A stretch of DNA of 64,000 nt, from NCBI RefSeq assembly GCF_032062135.1, contig NC_092862.1, forward strand, positions 49,707,083 to 49,771,082, given 5' to 3'. The DNA comes from Pyxicephalus adspersus (lineage: Eukaryota > Chordata > Amphibia > Anura > Pyxicephalidae). Shown piece by piece: positions 24,601 to 35,091 of the stretch (its first letter is position 1; every line of letters begins with the position of its first letter). A program made the translations under genes and the position numbers. Under the pieces are notes generated by a model. It saw nothing but the letters and a program-made list of their open reading frames with translations, ran no database searches and was not told the DNA's origin.

Positions 24601-27600
24601 TGTGGCGTATATGATTACTAATTTGTTCAGGACTGGTCTGTCTCACAGGTTCAGCCCAGGAGCTAAAGCACTAAAAGAAGTCTCCAAGAACCATTTTAGG
24701 ATTTTTTATGTAGCGCTTCCAACAGTTAGTGTCATGCAAGTACAATTGGAAAGTGATTGCACCAATTTTACCTTCAACTGAAAGTATGCCAGGAAAAGGC
24801 TTTTACTGTCCTAGAAGAACACTAGAGCAATGATACAGTTTGCTTTTAATATATTGGCAAAGACCAGACATTCTGAAACAATGTATAATGACCACAAAAT
24901 ATTTTTTAGTCATTGTATTAGTAAATATCAACTGGGAAGCATGGTGGTGAAATGGTATTATCTGGGGTTGCTTTGCTGTTTTATGGCCTTGACCGTGTGC
25001 AATATTGAGTAAACTATGGTTCTGAATCATCAAATTGTGGTGGATGAGAAAGTGAAGCTATCTGTTCCAAACTTGAAATTGAATCTGAAGTGGATGTTTC
25101 AACGTGATAATGATCCAAAACACTTCCAAATACCTTGGTATCAAAAGAACAGGATGGTAATAGACTGGCAAATTGCTCTAAATGGGGAAGGGGGGTGGGT
25201 AAAATGGGCAGTTCGTGAAGGGAAATACGCAAACATGTTGTAAATAAAGTAATCCACATCACTAATAGATACTACTAGTGGGGCAGATTTGTAAGATACA
25301 TCAAAAAATAATTGCTGTTAAAGGGGGGAATACCAGCTTCATACATAAAAATGTGTAACAAACGATAAAGCAAATTTTCTTGTGTTTTTTTGTTGCTTGT
25401 TCAAATATTAGAAAAAGTCAAAAGTTTGATTGGGTGTACTTACTTTTGCACATGACTGTATTGAAAATTGAACCAAGGATTACAATAAAGCTGAAAGTTA
25501 ATTTTTCCAAATTTTATCGTGTAATTTTGTGCAGTTCCAAAACTACCTAACCTCTTATCTGGATTGTGATTTGCCAAAAATAATTGGGCATGTTATGTGC
25601 CAGTAGTGTGGAAATCGGCTGCAATATCTGATATTTTCTGGCCTCAAAGCAAATTTGTCTGATATGGGATGGGGGTCAACTAGGAGCTAACTTACTGAGG
25701 TTGATTTCATTAATAAAGTTCCCGATTTGAGCTCTAAGGACTGATAAGCTGCAACATTGGTTTTTATCTGGCAAAACTAAAATACCACAAGTGGGACTTT
25801 TTTGGTAGCAATGACATACATTTGACAACATTATCATCACATTATTATCAACATATCATCAAGTTGTCTAAAAGTAATAATTTTGTACATTTTTATTGTT
25901 ACATAATAAAAGCATAGCAGACGCTCGTGTATATGTTTTGGTTTTTACAACAATAAACATGGAATCTCTAGATGAACAATATTTCTACGCTTTTTCTCGG
26001 AAACTGTGTCTGCTTCATCAGGAGGTCTTAGAGAGTTTCCTGTTCTCTTTCTCAAATCGACAATTGTAGGGATGTGGCAGATCATATAGCAGGAGTACCA
26101 ATGGGGAGCAGTTGCAACTATTGTTTTTTTTATCTAACTATGCTGGAGTTGTGACAGTCAGCACTTAGTTTGCAGGAGAAGAAATATATGTTGGTGTGGG
26201 TTGTCACATTCCCGTAGTACAGATTCTCCTAGCGTTTGGAGGCCAGAATATATCAATTTAAAAATGCCGAAACCTTATGGAATAATTTCATTGAGAATTT
26301 AGTATGCCCATTAATAGTGTTCAGCTTTATTGTCCATTTTGTCTTCTTTTGTTTTTCTTTTTATTACATCTAATCCGTACAATTATGATGTTTGCTATTT
26401 ATAACACTTTTACCCGAGTGATGCATTTTTATTTCTTCATTTTGTATTGTGTTCCTAACAGACCGCACAGCTGATACCAAGCTAACCGGAGTAACTGTTT
26501 TGCTGCTTGTTGCATGTACGCTGGATTGGATGCAAAGTACTTTTTATTACCCCTCCCAGTACAGTTTGAATCATTCCAGGATATGCAAGATGTCTTGTAA
26601 CTACAGTTATAAAAAAAAAATCATTTTGTGTATATGTTTATTAATTTTTGTTTGTTTTGATAAAATAAAAAACAATGTACCAACTTACTAACCTCTTTTT
26701 TTACAAGACCAAATTTACAGTTTGTTACAGTTTAAATGTTTTTTGGTTTGGTTTACTCTCCAGTAATATTGCAGCTGGATTTTTTGTGTTTTTAAGAGAA
26801 ATGTTTGTTAGCAATTTTTTTTATCAAGAATGGGTAAATACAACAAACTAGTACTTGTGAATAAGGTACAGTTTGCACTCCCACTATATATGCTAACAGT
26901 TAATCTAGCCCTTAAAATGTTTCTGTTTTAATGGTCCTCTTAGAGCAGTGTTTCTCAACCAGGGTTTTATGGAACTCTAGGGTTCCTCCAGAGGTTGCTA
27001 GGGATTCCTTGAAGAATGAGAAAGTTGTGCTTCTCAGACCAGTTTCATTGATACCAATGATCTTCTTGGCTAGCTCCAAGAGTAGCATTCTTTCCTCTGG
27101 CCAGCAATTGACAAGGCATTCTTCCCACTGACCACCACACTAATATACAGTTGTGGACATCGTAATTATGGTAGGGGCTCCATGAAGATCTGAAAGTTTT
27201 TTCAAGGGGTTCTTTCATGTTAAGATTGAGAAACCATGTTCTAGATAATGCTTCCTCCTGAATGGGAGATGAAACCTGAAGAGAATACTAATGACCCCAG
27301 CTTATTGGATGTGTGTAGTGACATAATCACTGACACAGTATGAAAGCTGTAAATGCTCATCCATATATTGCTGTTTAAAAATTCTCTGTACTTAAAATCA
27401 TTGTGTCTCACAGTCTGTGTGTTCTAATAGTACTGTATGTTCAAGACATAACTAACAAGCATCTCATATTACTTGGGAGCTGTTATTTTAAGACCTAGGC
27501 CCCTACATTAAGCATGCAAAATGGATACATCCCCACAGCCATATATTCAAGGAGTATCAGGTTGGGCTCACAGGGCTTTGTGCTTTGGTGCCCCAGATTT

Positions 27601-30600
27601 GTTGGTGTCTTTTGTATTAATAGGTTATACTGTAAGGATCCGTGGCATCTATTGACTAATACAAAATCCAACAAATTAAATATTTCACAGTAGTCCTAAC
27701 CAGTTCCACTATAAATTTATTCCAGTTCTTAACATTGCAGTTCAGTCTCTCAAGTTCACCTCAACTCTTTACCAATGTTATGAAGGAGCAGCAAGCTTTA
27801 GGCTACATACAGTTGGGTCCATAAATATTTGGACAGACAATTTTTTTCTAATGTTGGTTCTGTACATTACCACAATTAATTTTAAATGAAACAGCTCAGA
27901 TGCAGTTGAACTGCAAACTTTCAGCTTTATTCCAGTGGGTTGAACAAAAAGAATGCATAAAAATGTGATGAACTAAAGCCTTTTTTTTAACACAGTCACT
28001 TAATTTCAGGGGCTAAAAGGAAATGGACAATCTAAAAAGCTGAAAATAAAATGTTCATTTCTTAAAATAGGTAGTAAACCCTTTGCTGGCAATGACAGCC
28101 TGTAGTCTTGAACTCATGGACATCACCAGATGCTGGGTTTCCCCCTTTTTAATGCTCTGCCAGGTCTTTACTGCTTTCAGTTGCTGTTTGTTTGTGGGCC
28201 TTTCTGTCCAAAGTTTAGTCTTCAACAAGTGAAATGTATGCTCAATTGGGTTCATATCAGGTGACTGACTTGGCCATTCAAGAATATTCCACTTCTTTGC
28301 TTTAATAAACTCCTTGGTTACTTTGGCTGTATGTTTTGGGTCATTGTCCATCTGTATTATGAAACGCCTCCCAATCAATGTGACTGCATTTAGCTGGATA
28401 TGAGCAGACAGTATGCCTCTGAACACCTCAGAATTCATTCAGCTGCTTCTGTCCTGTGTCACATCATGGATAAACACTAGTGTCCCAGTGCCACTGGCAG
28501 CCATCCACGCCCAAGCCATCACACTGCCTCCGCCATGTTTTACAGATGATGTGGTATGCTTTGGATCATGAGCTGTTCCACACCTTCTCCATACCTTTTT
28601 CCTGCCATCATTCTGATAAAGGTTGATCTTTCTATTCTTAGCCTGGTAGCCTTTCTATTCTTGAGGCTTATGAGTGACTTGCACCTTGCAGTGCACCCTC
28701 TGTATTTACTTTCATGCAGTCTTCTCTTTATGGTAGACTTGGATATCGATACGTCTGCTTCCTGGAGAGTGTTGTTCACTTGGTTGGCTGTTGTGAAGGG
28801 TTTTCTCTTCACCATGGAAATGATTCTGCGATCATCCACCACTGTTGTCTTCCATGGACGTCCAGGTCTTTTGGCATTGCTGAGTTCACCAGTGCTTTGT
28901 TTCTTTCTCATGATGTACCAAACTGTAGATTTTGCCACTCCTAATATTGTAGCAATTTCTCGGATGGGTTTTTTCTGTTTTTGCAGCCAAAAGATGGCTT
29001 GTTTCACCTGCATGGAGAGCTCCTTTGACCGCATGTTGTCTGTTCACAGCAAAATCTTCCACATACAAGCAACCCCCTCAAATCAACTCCAGGACTTTTA
29101 TCTGCCTAATTGATAATGACATAACAAGGGAATTACCCACACCAGCCCATTAAATAGCCATTGAGTCAATTTTCCAATTACTTGCCCCTGAAATAAAGTG
29201 ATTGTGTAAAAAAAAAAAAAAAAAAACTTTAGTTCCTCACAATCTTTTTGTTCAACCCACTGAATTAAAGCTGAAAGTCTGCAGTTCAACTGCATCAGAA
29301 TTGTTTCATTTAAAATTAAATGTGGTAATGTACAGAACCAAAATTAGGAAAAAATTGTCCAAATATTTACTAAGACGTTACTGCCTTTTGTTACATATCT
29401 CAATATTGTCTTCATTCTGAATGCTCCAGGGAAACCCTGTTTGAAAAAAATAATCTAGAAAAATTTAATTCTTGCACAAGAAAAGCGCTTTGGAAAAATT
29501 TGTGCTTTCCTGAGAAGGCACAGGCATTTCAGGTAGCAAGCAGACTGTGGGGAAGACGAGAGATGTCCCTTCTGTGTCTGGTTTGTGGCACACTGTAAGC
29601 CTCTGCAATTGGTGATTTTTGTCATCCTGGAATGAGAAAGTAAAGATTGTTGCATATTGAGGTGTCCTGAATTCTCGAAATTGCTGAAAGTCTCCAACTT
29701 GACCAAGGTGAAACATTAAAACATCTTTGATCCCCTAATTATTACATTTATTGTAAGTGGGAAAGGCTGGGGAGCCCCACTGATGATAGTTATTCAGGGC
29801 ATTTGGTATTCACTAGAGGGTTTTGTTTCTTCAAATCACTGACAACTGTTAGTAGCCGGGAAACCTCTAATGGAGTTTTAACATCTCATATTGAAAAGCA
29901 ACATCTGGATTGGCTTGGACAATGTCCCTTTGGTAGCTTATTCAAACTATTGGCTCCTAAGAACGTTTGAACAGTTGAAGATTTGAGAAAGGTAGGAAAA
30001 AGGTTCAGAGTCCAAAATTCTGTCTGTATTGGCTATCCATGTGCAGTGGTGGGACAATGGTGTATTGAATTTTCTCAGCAGGAAGATTTGTAGGTAAATG
30101 GGCACTAAACATTCAAATCTTGCTTTAGGTTTCCAGAGGAATATCTGTTTGGAAACAAAACATTTATGGTATCTGTTTGGGAATGGTTAGAGTAATTATC
30201 TTCCATGTCAGTGTGTGGCAGTAGGTAGCCTAATTGCCTTGTTTATTCTTAGAGACAGTAGAATTTGCTACAGAGTGTCATTTTGTAACATTTTTGATTT
30301 GTGGTGTTCTGCAGGATTTTTTCAATGAAAAAAATGTGCCGTGGCTCAAAAAAGGTTGAAAACCACTGGGTTAGAGCATATTAAGATTTTATTTACAATA
30401 AAGCTTCACTATCAAATCCTAGCCTACCTAGCATCTAGACAAAGGTTTACCATTGATTGACTCACTGACGAAGGGAGTATAGACAGCTGACATTTCTGTG
30501 TCATAAAGAAATCCCTATGATTTTTTTGTCAAATAGATGAGGAGGCCAGGAGTCAATTACCAAAGTTCTGTAGAGTGTCCAAGGATGTAAGCTGTCCAAT

Positions 30601-32507
30601 AGCTGTTGAATATCGGGTGTCTGGTACATATGACTGGTGGTTCTAGGTAATTCTAATGAATAAAGTCGGGAATAAGTGTTCTGATTCACCTTTAAATGCA
30701 GCAGGGATAGTTAAGAATCTGTTAAAAACAAAACTGTTTTCCGGTTAAAAAATGGCTTGTATTAGCATATACAAGACCTGGAACATTTTCTTGTTAAAAT
30801 TGCATGCAAAGTATGTGTAATATTCTTTCATTTGTATGGGGAGCAGCATAGATCACAATTCTTTGGTCCAGTCAAGTCCCCATTCATCACCTGTAGTGCC
30901 TGGCCATTGAAGTGGAACTGCAGAGGTCTGCAGTTCAGTTTCCCACGTGACATCACAATGGAGCTGAACTGCAGATTACCTCTGCAGTTCCACTACAATG
31001 TCAAGACACTACGGGTGATGAATGGGGACTTGTCCCTATTCATCATCACCTGTAGTGCCTTGTATTCATGGATAGAGAAACTCCATCTAAGAATACATAG
31101 TAGAAGCACAGTGCGGAAACAACAATTTCTGTTGCAGCGCTGTACTATGTGTTTTTGGATAGATTTTCTCTATCCAACAACACAGGGCACTACAGGTGAT
31201 GAATGGGGACAAGTCATTCATCACCTGTAGTACCTGGACATTGTATTGAAACTGCAGTTACCTCTGTAGTTCCTCTAGGATCTCTGGCCACTACAGGTGA
31301 TGAATGGGGACAAGTCCCCATTCATCACTTATAGTCCCTGGGGATCCTGCAATGACAGAAGGATTCTCACAGCTGCATAGCCGGGGGAATCATAATGTCA
31401 TTGTGGGAAAACCTGTAAAAAAAAAAAAAAAAAAAAAAAAAAGTTAAAATAAATTACTTTTTAAAATTATTTTTTTTAAACACAATTTTAAATTTTTTTC
31501 TCCAAATTTTTACCGTTGAATCCTGTGTTTTTCGGGTCAGGTCTATCCGAATTTGAACAGCCATATTTGGGTCGAATATAAGGACAACCCAAATTCAAAC
31601 ACTAACACTAGTATTTACAATATATAATACAAATTGGCCTATTCACTACTGTTCGAATCCCCATTGCAATGCCTTAAAACTGAGACTAATTCTGCCATCT
31701 AGTGGTCAATTATCAAAAGAGCACAGCAGTCACAATAGTATTTGAATAAACTGCTGAATCTAAGTAATTTACTAAATTTCTCATTAAACATTTACTTTAG
31801 GGACCTTGCCATTACAAACCAATACCTGTTGGTCCACCAGAAATGTATTTAACGTATAAATTATACACAGAAAGGGGATGTGGTCAAGTCTGATTGAGTC
31901 CTGAATGGTACAAAGTATTAACGTATAAATTCCTACTGTCTTTGACACTGCATCTTCTCTTACATTGAAAATGCAAGCTAGAGTGTCAGCCTTTCACTTT
32001 TCTCATCTCCACAAAAATATATGATTGTTGAAGGATTGTTCCTTATTTCAAGTTTGCATAAGACACATAACAGTTTCTAACACAATCAAAGATTTTTTTA
32101 CACTTATTGGACACAAGGTACATCAACCACACTAAAAGGGAACATTGTGAATTCATTTTCAGGGTTTACAAGCACTAATAATACAAAGGCCTATGATAAT
32201 CAATTGTGCCTTTTAGGAGAAAATGGTAAATGATTATTTTAAGCTATTTTCCACTATTGTATCATTTATTACGTGCTCTGCTTTTGTTTTATTTTTTATA
32301 TATATTTTTTATTTTAGGTCTAGCCTCCCCCCTTTGGACAGCCCCAAAGCTGGATCAAGATGGTCCAGCTATGCTCAGTTTATTCCTTCACCATCTCCAG
32401 TAGCGAACACTTGTGAGACAGAACCAACAAGTCCTGCAAGCGCTAATCTCCGCCGCCGATACTATCCTCCACCTCTTAAGACTGTACCTGAAAATCATGG
32501 TGTGTAA
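13654..32507 (+). CDS. SEH1L: SEH1L, nucleoporin SEH1 (complete, 9 exons)
   Basis: Encodes the WD40 protein SEH1, a Y-complex (NUP107-160) nucleoporin that also acts in GATOR2 (amino-acid signalling to mTORC1) and at kinetochores. Coding exons are 13,654-13,764, 15,455-15,505, 16,335-16,481, 17,718-17,929, 18,744-18,842, 20,409-20,549, 21,285-21,442, 21,837-21,984 and 32,318-32,507. Together they give 1,257 nt, 418 codons plus TAA, with every junction in phase and all introns GT..AG. The product starts [13 protein letters not shown] and is near-identical to human through the propeller; residues such as [20 protein letters not shown] and [11 protein letters not shown] mark WD blades. SEH1 is an open six-bladed propeller completed by a partner (NUP85 or MIOS). 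Length is close to the human long isoform (421 aa). The tail ends [18 protein letters not shown]. Identification is very secure. Confidence 0.97.
14374..14831. repeat. TA-flanked mariner-type MITE, copy B (in SEH1L intron 1)
   Basis: Longer relative of 12,331-12,736, lacking the first bases of the left terminus and ending GGGACTACCTG at the right. It keeps a middle segment (about 14,475-14,580 and 14,680-14,740) that copy A has lost. The rest of intron 1 (13,765-15,454) shows nothing recognisable. Confidence 0.65.
15455..15505 (+). CDS. SEH1L: SEH1L exon 2
   Basis: 17 codons [17 protein letters not shown] between TTTAG and GTGAAA. Completes the first WD blade. Confidence 0.93.
15595..16300 (-). 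pseudogene. L1/Tx1-type LINE ORF2 3' fragment (broken)
   Basis: Minus-strand frames (16,294-15,854 and 15,936-15,610) overlap but differ in phase, so a frameshift separates them. The first contains an R-W-Y-L-T-P block, the second the [19 protein letters not shown] zinc-knuckle-like end. These are the hallmarks of the C-terminal tail of L1-clade reverse transcriptase ORF2. Only this 3' part is present, so it is a 5'-truncated, inactive copy. It occupies nearly all of SEH1L intron 2 (15,506-16,334), antisense to the gene. Confidence 0.75.
16335..16481 (+). CDS. SEH1L: SEH1L exon 3
   Basis: 49 codons [11 protein letters not shown] through GQSHW, between CTCAG and GTAAGA. Contains the second WD blade (SFDRTAAVW). 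Confidence 0.96.
16800..17190 (-). pseudogene. Tc1-like transposase relic in SEH1L intron 3
   Basis: The minus strand reads a degenerate segment with [19 protein letters not shown], matching the Tc1 transposase middle region (general pattern EGTMxxxxYxxVLxENVRP) upstream of the D-N-D motif. An upstream N-terminal part is barely recognisable. No terminal repeats were located. The remainder of intron 3 (16,482-17,717) has nothing identifiable. Confidence 0.6.
17718..17929 (+). CDS. SEH1L: SEH1L exon 4
   Basis: Reads [18 protein letters not shown] through SCISWNPS, ending within a codon (AG) before GTCAGT. The codon AGT (Ser) is restored by exon 5. Confidence 0.96.
18095..18235. repeat. Frog-type interspersed repeat tail
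   Basis: Contains 'GATTGTAAGCTCTTCTGGGC', 'TAATTGTACTGTGCTGCGTA' and 'TTGGTGCTATAAATA'. This ordered text closely resembles a repeat tail common in frog genomes. It lies in SEH1L intron 4. No coding content; the parent element is not identified. Confidence 0.55.
18744..18842 (+). CDS. SEH1L: SEH1L exon 5
   Basis: Starts after TTACAG, reads (S)[16 protein letters not shown] through YNENT, and ends AG before GTAATA. The split Arg codon is completed by exon 6. Confidence 0.95.
20409..20549 (+). CDS. SEH1L: SEH1L exon 6
   Basis: Reads (R)[17 protein letters not shown] through IFTMKPL, after TTGCAG and before GTGATT. Intron 5 before it (18,843-20,408) is repeat-poor with nothing recognisable. 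Confidence 0.95.
20926..21052. repeat. hAT MITE family H, copy 4 (SEH1L intron 6)
   Basis: Termini CAGTGCTCAACAC and GGGGAGAACACTG; orientation opposite to the copy at 7,762. Internal text 'GTAGGCAGGTGGCAG' and 'CCGGGTGGTGCGCCCAGCTA' matches the family. The flanks no longer show a clear target duplication. Confidence 0.75.
21285..21442 (+). CDS. SEH1L: SEH1L exon 7
   Basis: Reads (R)[18 protein letters not shown] through [12 protein letters not shown], after TTACAG and before GTAAGT. Carries the last full WD blade. Confidence 0.96.
21837..21984 (+). CDS. SEH1L: SEH1L exon 8
   Basis: Reads (A)[17 protein letters not shown] through INGSSSS, after TTTAG. It ends AG before GTAAGT. If this donor is not used, the frame reads AGG then TAA at once, giving a protein of 356 residues; vertebrate SEH1L is known to have a short isoform of about this length. 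Confidence 0.94.
23264..23869. mobile_element. 606-bp fold-back insertion with 14-bp direct repeats
   Basis: A perfect 14-bp direct repeat, TAGTAATTTTAATT, lies at 23,250-23,263 and 23,870-23,883. Inside, 23,338-23,500 is the inverted complement of about 23,705-23,869 (for example 'TTCTTTAGGCAATTCATAGC' against 'GCTATGAATTGCCTAAAGAA'), leaving a loop of about 200 bp. The left arm starts 74 bp inside the insertion, so the structure is asymmetric. No ORF of note. A 14-bp duplication is longer than the usual hAT, Tc1 or piggyBac values. Confidence 0.6.
24226..25458 (+). pseudogene. Degraded Tc1-like transposon 1
   Basis: Outer ends TACAGTCATGCAAAAAATTA and 'TTTTGCACATGACTGTA' form inverted repeats with TA on both sides. 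The interior plus strand retains an R-D-N-D-P-K-H segment near 25,100-25,130, the second catalytic Asp block of Tc1 transposases (family pattern DNDPKH). Everything else is mutated beyond reading; clearly inactive. Confidence 0.75.
26946..27238. repeat. hAT MITE (CAGTGTTTCTCAACC type)
   Basis: Left end CAGTGTTTCTCAACCAGGG, right end AAGATTGAGAAACCATG, an imperfect inverted pair. The interior words GGAACTCTAGGGTTCCTCC and CAAGGGGTTCTTTCATG fit a hAT repeat common in tetrapods. Flanks TCTTAGAG and TTCTAGAT agree at five of eight positions, consistent with an old target duplication. Confidence 0.7.
27808..29384. mobile_element. Tc1/mariner transposon 2 with long inverted ends
   Basis: The left end after a TA reads CAGTTGGGTCCATAAATATT and then TGGACA. 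About 150 bp of the left end (to near 27,960) recurs in inverted form at 29,225-29,370, including 'GATGCAGTTGAACTGCA' and 'CAGTGGGTTGAACAAAAAG'. The outermost bases of the right end have decayed. It encloses a broken transposase on the minus strand. Confidence 0.85.
28055..29034 (-). pseudogene. Tc1-like transposase, disrupted
   Basis: The minus strand starts [18 protein letters not shown], a paired-type helix-turn-helix DNA-binding region, followed by a second helix-turn-helix near [10 protein letters not shown]. The frame holds to about 28,540. A second open segment (28,438-28,055) carries the DDE part, with [11 protein letters not shown] (second Asp) and [11 protein letters not shown] (the catalytic Glu of DD34E). 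The two are separated by stops and frame changes around 28,440-28,600, and the first catalytic Asp region is damaged. Full-length relatives are about 340 aa. The gene is dead, but it is the least decayed transposase in the window. Confidence 0.85.
29990..30363 (-). repeat. hAT element end
   Basis: Reverse strand from about 30,363 reads CAGTGGTTTTCAACC then 'TTTTTTGAGCCACGGCACA', the standard terminus of a Charlie-like hAT family. The opposite end was not found. Short ORFs at 29,455-29,716 on the minus strand may belong to its transposase but show no motif I can name. Confidence 0.5.
30876..31345. repeat. Compound palindromic array
   Basis: The word CACTACAGGTGATGAATGGG and its complement recur at least six times in alternating orientation (about 30,876, 31,009, 31,037, 31,187, 31,213, 31,290 and 31,314, with single changes). 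At 31,297-31,328 two 15-bp arms, GTGATGAATGGGGAC and its complement, are separated by only AA. A second inverted pair, CTGCAGAGGT / ACCTCTGCAG, and a third around TGGATAGA...TCTATCCA are nested inside. No ORF is implied. Confidence 0.75.
31415..31442. repeat. Poly-A tract
   Basis: A homopolymer A run of about 27 bases, a few bases after the palindromic array and an A+T-rich stretch. Confidence 0.85.
32318..32507 (+). CDS. SEH1L: SEH1L exon 9 (terminal coding exon)
   Basis: After TTTTAG, reads (R)[18 protein letters not shown] through [10 protein letters not shown] to VPENHGV and TAA at 32,505-32,507. The [18 protein letters not shown] block and PENxGV end match the human long isoform. Confidence 0.95.
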
Positions 32508-32635
32508 ATGCAGAATGTTACCACCATTATATTGGGGATATTGATGTGTTTTCTTAATACATTACCTATTTCAACACACTCAGATTTTAATTGTGTGGTT
32601 TTTAATTTAAGTGGACATAAGTGGATGTAAGGTAC

Positions 32636-32641
32636 AATAAA
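32636..32641 (+). terminator. SEH1L: Candidate SEH1L polyadenylation signal
   Basis: AATAAA about 130 bp after the stop codon. A second AATAAA lies at 33,032-33,037. Either could end the transcript; cleavage sites are not visible from sequence. Confidence 0.5.
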
Positions 32642-34418
32642 CTGTCTCTCAGCTTCTTATTGTACTATATAATTATCTTACCTCTCTTGTCTCAAAGTAA
32701 TGTCATTTGTGTAGAAAACAAAATGCCCCATTTCCCCTCATTTAACAATACAATAGTCTTGTAAGTAGCCATTTTTTTGCCATTAGGAGTTGTATGAGTC
32801 AGAAAAAACGTAGGCAAAATGTAGCTCATGAAAAAGCTTGACTTTATGAAGGCTCCTACAGACAAAAAAAAAATTCAGCAGCCAAGCCATAATATGTTTA
32901 TCTGGGGGGGGGGTCCAGTTATTTGTGGATATATTGGACATTTTGGTAAAGACGTATTAAAATGAAAAGTATTTATATAGTATTCTTGTAAGCAGCCATT
33001 TTGCGTGTATCTATACCATGTTGAAACCTACAATAAAACTGTAAAAAAAAGCTACATTCAAGCTTGAAAGAGCTAAATATAAATTCACTTTAGCTTATTC
33101 TGGGTTTAGGGTTCAGGATTCATTTGAACTGCTGTAACACCTAGTCAATACCCACTTTGACATGGACCATATAAGTAACCCACAATGAGGATGGCACAAG
33201 ACTGCAACAAGGCTAATTCTCGGGCTAACGCATTATCAGTTCTGGCTCTGGACAATTGTGTAAACCTAGGATTTACACATTGGACAGGTCTGGAATGTAA
33301 CATTTTGTCCTGGGACTGGATCCTCCTTCCCTTTATTGCTATTGCAGCAGTTAGGTCTCTTTTGAGACAAGAACGGTACTTCATAACCAGCCCAACAGGC
33401 TGGCATTCTTTGTGAGAATTTCCCAAAGAAAAGGAAGGAAGGATTTCCCTAATTCTCAATTTCTGAGCCACCAGGCCAGGAACAACTCAGTCCTTAGGAC
33501 CAAACAAATTACTCTCCCCAGAAATCTGGGCAGCTTGTCCCATGACATAAAGCAGTGCTTACTAGTCTAGAAAAGAAATGGAACTGCCCTAAAGCAGGCT
33601 ACTATTAAACCTAAAGTTCTCAAAGCGCTGTCATAATATGCAGTCTGGAGTCCAGAATGTCTCATGTGGAGTAAACCCTCAGCTTATATCCGCAACCAAA
33701 CCCAAATATTCCAAAAGATGATTTAGGTTCAGCACCTATTTAAATGTTTGACCAACAGATGGAAAATGGTCTTCCTAGTAGTAAGGAAGGGGAAGACTTT
33801 GCAGGCATGTTTAATTGAAAGAGAAAAACGCTTCCTGTTAGTAACATGTTTGCTCATAATGTCCAGCGATAATTAAATCACCGGACAGAAGCAAAAATGG
33901 ATGAAAGTGTCACTTTTGGCTTTGCAAGCAGCAACAGGGAGATTCTTTTTACCCTTTCCCATCACATTAGTGTAATATAAAAGTTTCCCCTTCCTTTACC
34001 AAAAACTCAAAAGAAAAAATGTTGCTGAAAGTAGGTCATAACTGGACTGTAAAACCTGACTTAAAAGCCAAAAAGGTAAACGAAAAAAAACAATTAGTCC
34101 AGAGACAACTGTCTAAGGAGTATATTCTCACTTCCCATTGAGTTTATAGGACAGGAAGTATAAAAAAAATCTCCTTATTATGACACATATAGTATGTAAA
34201 GAAAAGGTAGTGAATTGTGGAAAGGCACAAGACGGGTTGGCTTGCCATTTAGTCTTGATGGCACCACTTATGCACCCTAGCACTCATGCACTACCTATCT
34301 GAGTGATGTGGTGCATTGAACAGCCCATTCAAATGAACAGAATGCATGGCAATACAACAAATGTGGACATACCCTAAGACAACACCATCTTCAGCAGACA
34401 GAAGGGTTTAGTTTTGCT

Positions 34419-34824
34419 TTAACCCTTCTGGCGGTATGATTAAAGAGGATTTTTAAATGCAAAAGCAGTACATTTTAAAATCCTCTTAACTTTAAATTTC
34501 CGGCCTGGTCCCACCTACCTGCCTGCACGGTCCTACCCTCCAGGCACACACCCAGCCCGCATCTGCTCCCCCTAGCCTTGCGTCCCCAGCATGTGAACTT
34601 GCATCGCCAGCTTTCACAGATGCCTGGCCAGCATTGGCAGGAGAAGAAGACATTGACATTGCTGGAGGACGCCGCAGGCACTGCTGGAGGATGCCACTGG
34701 AAGTGGGAACAAGGTAGGAGTTTAAACCTCCCTGGAAATTCCACCCCGAGTGTGGCTCGGGGTTACCGCTTTATGCATAGAAAATTCACCCGAGCCACAC
34801 TTGGCAATACCGCCAGGGAGGTTA
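34419..34824. mobile_element. TTAA family, copy 2 (reverse)
   Basis: Left TTAACCCTTCTGGCGGTAT and right ATACCGCCAGGGAGGTTA are inverted repeats with TTAA at the left boundary. Near the right end, CCCCGAGTGTGGCTCGGGG forms a perfect 7-bp-stem hairpin, followed by an inverted second copy. The GC-rich core resembles copy 4 at 52,265. Confidence 0.75.
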
Positions 34825-35091
34825 TTAGATTGCATTCACAGCATCAGGCGAAGATGCATTTGACCTGCAGATGACATTTAGGCTGGTTTGGTATTACTTT
34901 ACACTTGTAAAGATAGCAAAAGCCCTCTAAAGCTATCAGAAATCTGTGATACAGGCTCCAGCAAAGCCCTGCATAGTAATAATAACCTAACAAAGGTTCT
35001 GATATTTCTCCAATCCAATTTAACATTACTCCCTATCAAATCATACAAAGTACCAATCCATAAAATCTGACAGTCCCACTTTTAAAGCGTA

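Larger units (their letters stand above)
21985..32317 (+). other. SEH1L: SEH1L intron 8 (10.3 kb, transposon-rich)
   Basis: By far the largest SEH1L intron. It contains an inverted-repeat insertion (23,264-23,869), two Tc1-like elements (24,226-25,458 and 27,808-29,384), hAT pieces (26,946-27,238 and ending near 30,363) and a palindromic array (30,876-31,345). No nested gene is seen. Stretches 21,985-23,240, 25,470-26,930, 27,250-27,800, 30,370-30,870 and 31,450-32,310 hold only low-complexity runs and unrecognised sequence. Confidence 0.85.

Noticed and set aside
28556..29113. 185-codon plus-strand ORF
   Set aside because: It is the antisense shadow of the Tc1 transposase on the minus strand.
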